In this document: positions 6,239 to 9,737 of the stretch, in pieces
Numbering within the stretch: position 1 is the stretch's first letter
How the letters are laid out: the number at the start of each line of letters is the position of its first letter
Assembly (NCBI GenBank): GCA_947311455.1
Contig: CAMZKY010000009.1
Coordinates: forward strand, 1-9,737
DNA length: 9,737 nucleotides
From: an uncultured Marinosulfonomonas sp.
Lineage (GTDB): Bacteria; Pseudomonadota; Alphaproteobacteria; Rhodobacterales; Rhodobacteraceae
Reading direction: 5' to 3'
Position numbers and translations under genes: made by a program
The notes under the pieces: generated by a model
The model's input: only the letters and a program-made list of their open reading frames with translations
Told to the model about the DNA's origin: nothing
The model's database searches: none

Positions 6239-8365
6239 ATGTTTAAAGAATCCAAAGTCTCAATGGAGTGGGGCGACGAAACGCTTACGCTTGAAACAGG
6301 GAAAATCGCCCGTCAAGCCGACGGTTGCGTGATCGCCACATTGGGTGAAACCAGCGTATTATGCGCCGTAACGTTTGCGAAAACACAAAAGCCGGGCCAA
6401 GATTTCTTCCCGCTGACTGTTCACTATGGTGAAAAAGCCTACGCCGCCGGTAAAGTTCCAGGTGGTTTTTTCAAGCGCGAGGCGCGTCCATCTGAAAAAG
6501 AAACACTGGTCAGCCGTCTGATTGACCGCCCGATCCGCCCGTTGTTTGTGCCTGGCTTTAAAAACGAAGTTCTGGTGATTTGTACGGTTTTGTCACATGA
6601 TCTGGTCAATGATCCCGATGTTGTTGCGATGATCGGTGCTTCGGCTGCGCTTACAATTTCCGGCGCGCCTTTCATGGGGCCGATTGCTGCTGCACGTGTT
6701 GGTTTTGTAGATGGCGAATACATCCTGAACCCTGAATGCGACGACATGCATGATCTGCGCAACAAGCCCGAGCAACGTCTTGAGCTGGTTGTGGCTGGTA
6801 CCAAAGACGCCGTGATGATGGTTGAATCCGAGGCATATGAGCTGACCGAAGCTGAAATGCTGGGGGCGGTGAATTTTGCTCATGACAACATCAAGCCAGT
6901 GATCGACCTGATCATTGAACTGGCCGAAGATTGCGCCAAAGAGCCGTTTGATTTCGCTCCTGCCGATTACAGCGACTTGTCAAAAGCTGTTGCCAAAGCT
7001 GGCGAAAAAGACATGCGCGCGGCGTTTGCCATCACTGACAAACAAGAGCGCACATCGGCCGTTGCTGCGGTACGCGAAGCCATCAAAGCCGCCCTAACGG
7101 ACGAGCAATTGGAAGACGCAAATCTGGGTTCCGCAATGAAAGGCCTTGAGGCTGACATTCTGCGCGGTGACGTGGTTAAAACCGGCAAACGTATCGATGG
7201 CCGCGACACAACAACAGTGCGTCCGATTGTTTCGGAAACCGGTTTGATTGCCCGCACCCACGGTTCTGCCTTGTTTACCCGCGGCGAAACCCAAGGGCTG
7301 GTTATCACCACATTGGGCACCGGCGATGATGAGCAAATGATCGACGCCCTGACTGGCACCTATCGCTCAAACTTTATGCTGCACTATAACTTCCCGCCTT
7401 ATTCTGTTGGCGAAGTTGGCCGTTTCGGCTTTACCGGACGTCGTGAAATCGGCCACGGTAAATTGGCATGGCGCGCCCTTCAGGCGGTTTTGCCTGCGGC
7501 AACGGATTTCCCGTATACCGTTCGCGTTGTATCGGAAATCACTGAATCAAACGGGTCGTCCTCTATGGCATCTGTTTGTGGTGGTTCCTTGTCGATGATG
7601 GATGCGGGTGTTCCGTTGAAAGCGCCAGTTGCTGGTGTGGCCATGGGCCTGATCATGCAGGAAAGCGGCGAATATGCGATCCTGACAGACATCTTGGGCG
7701 ACGAAGATCACCTAGGCGATATGGATTTCAAAGTGGCTGGTACAGAAAATGGTATCACATCGTTGCAGATGGATATTAAAATCACCGGTATCACCACCGA
7801 AATCATGGAAAAGGCGCTGGCACAAGCCAAAGATGCGCGCATCCATATCCTTGGTGAAATGTCGAACGCTTTGACCGAAGCTGGTGAATTCTCGGCCCAC
7901 GCACCACGCATTGAAACCATGCAAATCCCAACGGATAAAATCCGTGAAGTGATTGGCTCGGGTGGTAAAGTGATCCGTGAAATTGTCGAAGTATCCGGCG
8001 CGAAAGTTGATATCAACGACGAAGGCATCATCAAAATTGCCTCGGCTAATGCCGATTCAATTGCCAAAGCTTATGAAATGATCAACTCGATCGTGGCCGA
8101 ACCTGAAGCAGGCGTGATCTACAAAGGTAAAGTTGTGAAGATCGTCGATTTCGGCGCTTTTGTGAATTTCTTTGGCAAACGCGATGGTCTTGTTCATGTT
8201 TCACAAATCGAAAACCGTCGTTTGAACCATCCTTCGGATGTTCTGAAAGAAGGCCAAGAAGTTTGGGTTAAATTGCTGGGCTTTGATGATCGCGGCAAAG
8301 TTCGCCTTGCGATGAAAATGGTTGATCAAGCCACTGGTAAAGAGATCGTCGAAGACAAAGAGTAA
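6239..8365 (+). CDS. pnp: Polynucleotide phosphorylase (polyribonucleotide nucleotidyltransferase)
   Basis: PNPase degrades RNA 3' to 5' by phosphorolysis, releasing nucleoside diphosphates. It works as a cytoplasmic trimer, often with RNase E. The product is 708 residues, normal for the family. Domains in order are a first RNase PH domain (about 10-145, with GGFFKREARPSEKE and RLIDRPIRPLF), the alpha-helical linker (about 150-300), a second, catalytic RNase PH domain (about 310-535, with RREIGHGKLAWRAL and ILGDEDHLGDMDFK, whose D488 and D494 match the catalytic aspartates), a KH domain with the RNA-gripping GSGGK loop at 573-577, and an S1 domain from about 625 to 694 (YKGKVVKIVDFGAFVNF, GLVHVSQI). 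All expected parts are intact. It has its own leader hairpin, ribosome binding site and terminator. Unlike the common rpsO-pnp arrangement, an opposite-strand gene separates it from rpsO. Confidence 0.98.
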   Translation: MFKESKVSMEWGDETLTLETGKIARQADGCVIATLGETSVLCAVTFAKTQKPGQDFFPLTVHYGEKAYAAGKVPGGFFKREARPSEKETLVSRLIDRPIRPLFVPGFKNEVLVICTVLSHDLVNDPDVVAMIGASAALTISGAPFMGPIAAARVGFVDGEYILNPECDDMHDLRNKPEQRLELVVAGTKDAVMMVESEAYELTEAEMLGAVNFAHDNIKPVIDLIIELAEDCAKEPFDFAPADYSDLSKAVAKAGEKDMRAAFAITDKQERTSAVAAVREAIKAALTDEQLEDANLGSAMKGLEADILRGDVVKTGKRIDGRDTTTVRPIVSETGLIARTHGSALFTRGETQGLVITTLGTGDDEQMIDALTGTYRSNFMLHYNFPPYSVGEVGRFGFTGRREIGHGKLAWRALQAVLPAATDFPYTVRVVSEITESNGSSSMASVCGGSLSMMDAGVPLKAPVAGVAMGLIMQESGEYAILTDILGDEDHLGDMDFKVAGTENGITSLQMDIKITGITTEIMEKALAQAKDARIHILGEMSNALTEAGEFSAHAPRIETMQIPTDKIREVIGSGGKVIREIVEVSGAKVDINDEGIIKIASANADSIAKAYEMINSIVAEPEAGVIYKGKVVKIVDFGAFVNFFGKRDGLVHVSQIENRRLNHPSDVLKEGQEVWVKLLGFDDRGKVRLAMKMVDQATGKEIVEDKE

Positions 8366-8385
8366 TCTTTGCGCCTTAAAAATAG

Positions 8386-8417
8386 AAAAGCCCTCGCCAA
8401 GTGCGGGGGCTTTTTTT
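8386..8417 (+). terminator. Intrinsic terminator after pnp
   Basis: AAAAGCCCTCGC (8386-8397) pairs with GCGGGGGCTTTT (8403-8414) through 12 pairs including one U-G wobble, around a five-base loop (CAAGT). Seven T residues lie at 8411-8417. It sits 20 bases past the pnp stop. Confidence 0.92.
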
Positions 8418-8580
8418 ATGGGGTGATATTGTCCTTAGGCAGGGGCCTATCGCGTTGATGTGAAGCGCCTTTTACCTGCTCCAAAATAGAATCAGCTATA
8501 TATTCGTAAGCCTTTAGCGTCCTTTTCCCCAAAAGAATCCGAAGTTATTTCACACGATAATTAGCCCTCATTCTGTGATC

Positions 8581-8618
8581 CTGATTGTCCTACTCCCCCA
8601 GGATAGTAGGACAATCAG
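8581..8618. repeat. 14-bp perfect inverted repeat
   Basis: CTGATTGTCCTACT (8581-8594) is the exact reverse complement of AGTAGGACAATCAG (8605-8618), with a 10-base spacer, CCCCCAGGAT. No T-run follows at once, so it is not a standard terminator. The right arm continues into AAT, which can also pair with ATT at 8570-8572 if eight bases of the left side are looped out. Confidence 0.75.
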
Positions 8619-8923
8619 AATGCTAAAATCCCGGTTTTTTCTAGTGGGAAAAGTGGCTTCAACGGGGTTTGAATTTGAGGGCGCGCGGTTTGTTCTGTGT
8701 GTCTGCCTAGGTGAAATCCGCAAAAATTCTTACGATTTGGGATCGTGCGCGCGTTGGTTCCACCATCTCTGGTTTGCCACGAAGATTTTCGTTTGGTTCC
8801 GGGGGGCGGTTTCGAAAATTTCCCTTTTTACGCGGATTTTGCGCGGTGTTTTTTGGCGAAATTTTAGGGTCTGTTTGCGGAATTAGTAGAAAAACGGGTG
8901 AAAATAGGCAAATCGGTAAAGTC

Positions 8924-9012
8924 TTCATATGGATATCATATTTGCTGATCATATTCTTATGAATGATAGTGGCGTATCTTGTGGTTTCATATGAACATTG
9001 GTATAGCTGATC
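8924..9012. promoter_or_regulatory. Repeated-word array upstream of the DeoR/GlpR gene, candidate operators
   Basis: The pair TTCATATG-N12-GCTGATC occurs twice, at 8924-8950 and 8986-9012, exactly 62 bases apart. TCATAT occurs four times (starting at 8925, 8936, 8949 and 8987), and the last lies in the perfect palindrome TTCATATGAA (8986-8995). On the minus strand, 8998-8989 reads AATGTTCATA, close to the GlpR half-site I recall from E. coli (WATKTTCGWW), with one mismatch. It lies 28-116 bases before the regulator start, a fitting place for autoregulation. Confidence 0.5.
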
Positions 9013-9039
9013 TTGCTTCCAGACTCAGGTTATATTCCA

Positions 9040-9737
9040 ATGAATCTTTCTCCTCGTCAGCATAAAATCCTAAATCAAATCCGCAAGTCAGGCAGCGTGC
9101 AGGTTGATGCGCTTGCCACTGATTTTGCCGTAACAACCCAGACAATCCGGCGTGATCTATCGGATCTTTGCGATCTGGGGGTGGCCGTGCGCATTCATGG
9201 CGGGGCGCGGGAATCCCATTCGATTGCCAATGTAGATTATGAAAAACGTCGGCTTTTGGCCCGCGAACAAAAGGAACAAATAGCCACTCTTGTGGCGGGG
9301 CTTATCCCTGATGATTGCTCATTGATGATGAATATCGGCACCACCACCGAACAAGTTGCCCATAGCCTGCATTCCCATAAAAATCTTGTGGTGATCTCAA
9401 ATAACTTTAATATTATCAATATCTTGATGAACTCCCACGGTAAGGAGCTGATCCTTGTCGGTGGCACCGTGCGCCAATCTGACGGGGCGATTGTGGGCGA
9501 AGATGCGGTTGAGTTTATTTCGCGCTACAAAGCGGATTACGCGATCATTGGGGCGTCGGCTCTGGATGAGGATGGCGCGATCCTTGATTATGATCTGCGC
9601 GAGGTGTCGGTGGCGCGGGCGATCTTGCACAATGCGCGGGTGAAAATACTGGTGGCGGATAATCGCAAGTTCTCCCAAACCGCCACGATGCGGATCGGCC
9701 ATATCTCAGACATCGATTACTTCGTAACCGATCAACA
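9040..9737 (+). CDS. DeoR/GlpR-family transcriptional regulator, 3'-truncated by the window edge
   Basis: The 232 codons visible show both parts of a DeoR-family repressor. Residues ~5-57 form the helix-turn-helix domain, with VDALATDFAVTTQTIRRDLS as the recognition region and RIHGGA closing it. From about 75 onward is the sugar-phosphate sensor domain, with MNIGTTTEQVAHSL (97-110), VISNNFNIIN (118-127), ELILVGGTVRQSDGAIVG (136-153), GASALDEDGAILDYDLREVS (171-190) and ILVADNRKFS (203-212). The DYDLREV stretch resembles the GlpR branch, which senses glycerol-3-phosphate, but without the downstream genes this stays tentative and no symbol is given. ATG 9040 has only a weak AGG upstream (9027-9029). 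The end of the protein lies outside the window. A repeated-word array just upstream may be its own binding site. Confidence 0.93.
   Translation, partial: MNLSPRQHKILNQIRKSGSVQVDALATDFAVTTQTIRRDLSDLCDLGVAVRIHGGARESHSIANVDYEKRRLLAREQKEQIATLVAGLIPDDCSLMMNIGTTTEQVAHSLHSHKNLVVISNNFNIINILMNSHGKELILVGGTVRQSDGAIVGEDAVEFISRYKADYAIIGASALDEDGAILDYDLREVSVARAILHNARVKILVADNRKFSQTATMRIGHISDIDYFVTDQ

Larger units (their letters stand above)
8418..9039. other. Long intergenic region without a convincing gene
   Basis: This stretch of about 620 bases separates the pnp terminator from the DeoR/GlpR-type regulator. Several frames of 60-100 codons are open on both strands, but their products lack recognisable domains and good ribosome binding sites. 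What it does hold is a 38-codon minus-strand frame at its left end, a strong inverted repeat at 8581-8618, a weaker one (ATTTTCG 8785-8791 with CGAAAAT 8813-8819), and an A+T-rich repeated-word array before the regulator. The middle, 8640-8900, alternates T-rich and G+C-rich runs and looks non-coding. It could hold a small RNA or be decayed sequence; neither can be shown here. Confidence 0.6.

Noticed and set aside
8575..8962. Open frames of 81-103 codons on both strands in the intergenic region
   Set aside because: The products have unusual composition (Phe/Trp/Arg-rich or Pro/Asn-rich), no domains and no good ribosome binding sites, and one begins inside the inverted repeat at 8581-8618.

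Overview
The window looks like a chromosomal segment of an alphaproteobacterium, most likely of the Rhodobacteraceae/Roseobacter group. This rests on recognising protein families and gene order: a DERA-type deoC followed by an ALDH16-type double aldehyde dehydrogenase, a DUF1643/DUF5665 pair, an acidic RTX protein with a hydrophobic N-terminus, and the rpsO and pnp sequences. No species can be named from the sequence alone. Base composition looks moderate. The RTX gene and the interval from about 8418 to 9039 look more A+T-rich than their neighbours.

Layout: (1) 2-3978 is a tightly packed plus-strand operon. It holds the 3' part of deoC (its 5' end lies before the window), an ALDH16-family aldehyde dehydrogenase, a DUF1643 protein and a small DUF5665-like membrane protein. 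Gaps are 4 bases or ATGA overlaps. DeoC cleaves deoxyribose-5-phosphate to acetaldehyde and glyceraldehyde-3-phosphate, and the dehydrogenase beside it is a reasonable candidate to oxidise an aldehyde from that route. (2) 4100-5011 is a separate RTX (calcium-binding nonapeptide repeat) gene with its own A+T-rich upstream region. (3) 5148-5417 is rpsO, closed by a near-ideal, probably bidirectional terminator, then a short hairpin-dense stretch. (4) 5565-5969 is a minus-strand gene for a small SCP2-like protein, lying between rpsO and pnp, which are adjacent in many bacteria. (5) 6239-8365 is pnp (polynucleotide phosphorylase), with a leader hairpin directly against its ribosome binding site and a terminator after its stop. 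(6) 8418-9039 has no convincing gene, but holds a 14-bp inverted repeat, a possible short minus-strand reading frame and a cluster of repeated words. (7) 9040 to the end is the 5' part of a DeoR/GlpR-family regulator that runs off the window.

rpsO and pnp link translation and RNA turnover, and both are autoregulated through their leaders in enterobacteria. The rest combines deoxynucleoside/aldehyde metabolism with accessory genes. I see no CRISPR array, insertion sequence, tRNA, rRNA or clear defence system. The most unusual signals are non-coding: the repeated-word array upstream of the GlpR-like gene, the 14-bp inverted repeat at 8581-8618, and the folded segment at 5487-5562.
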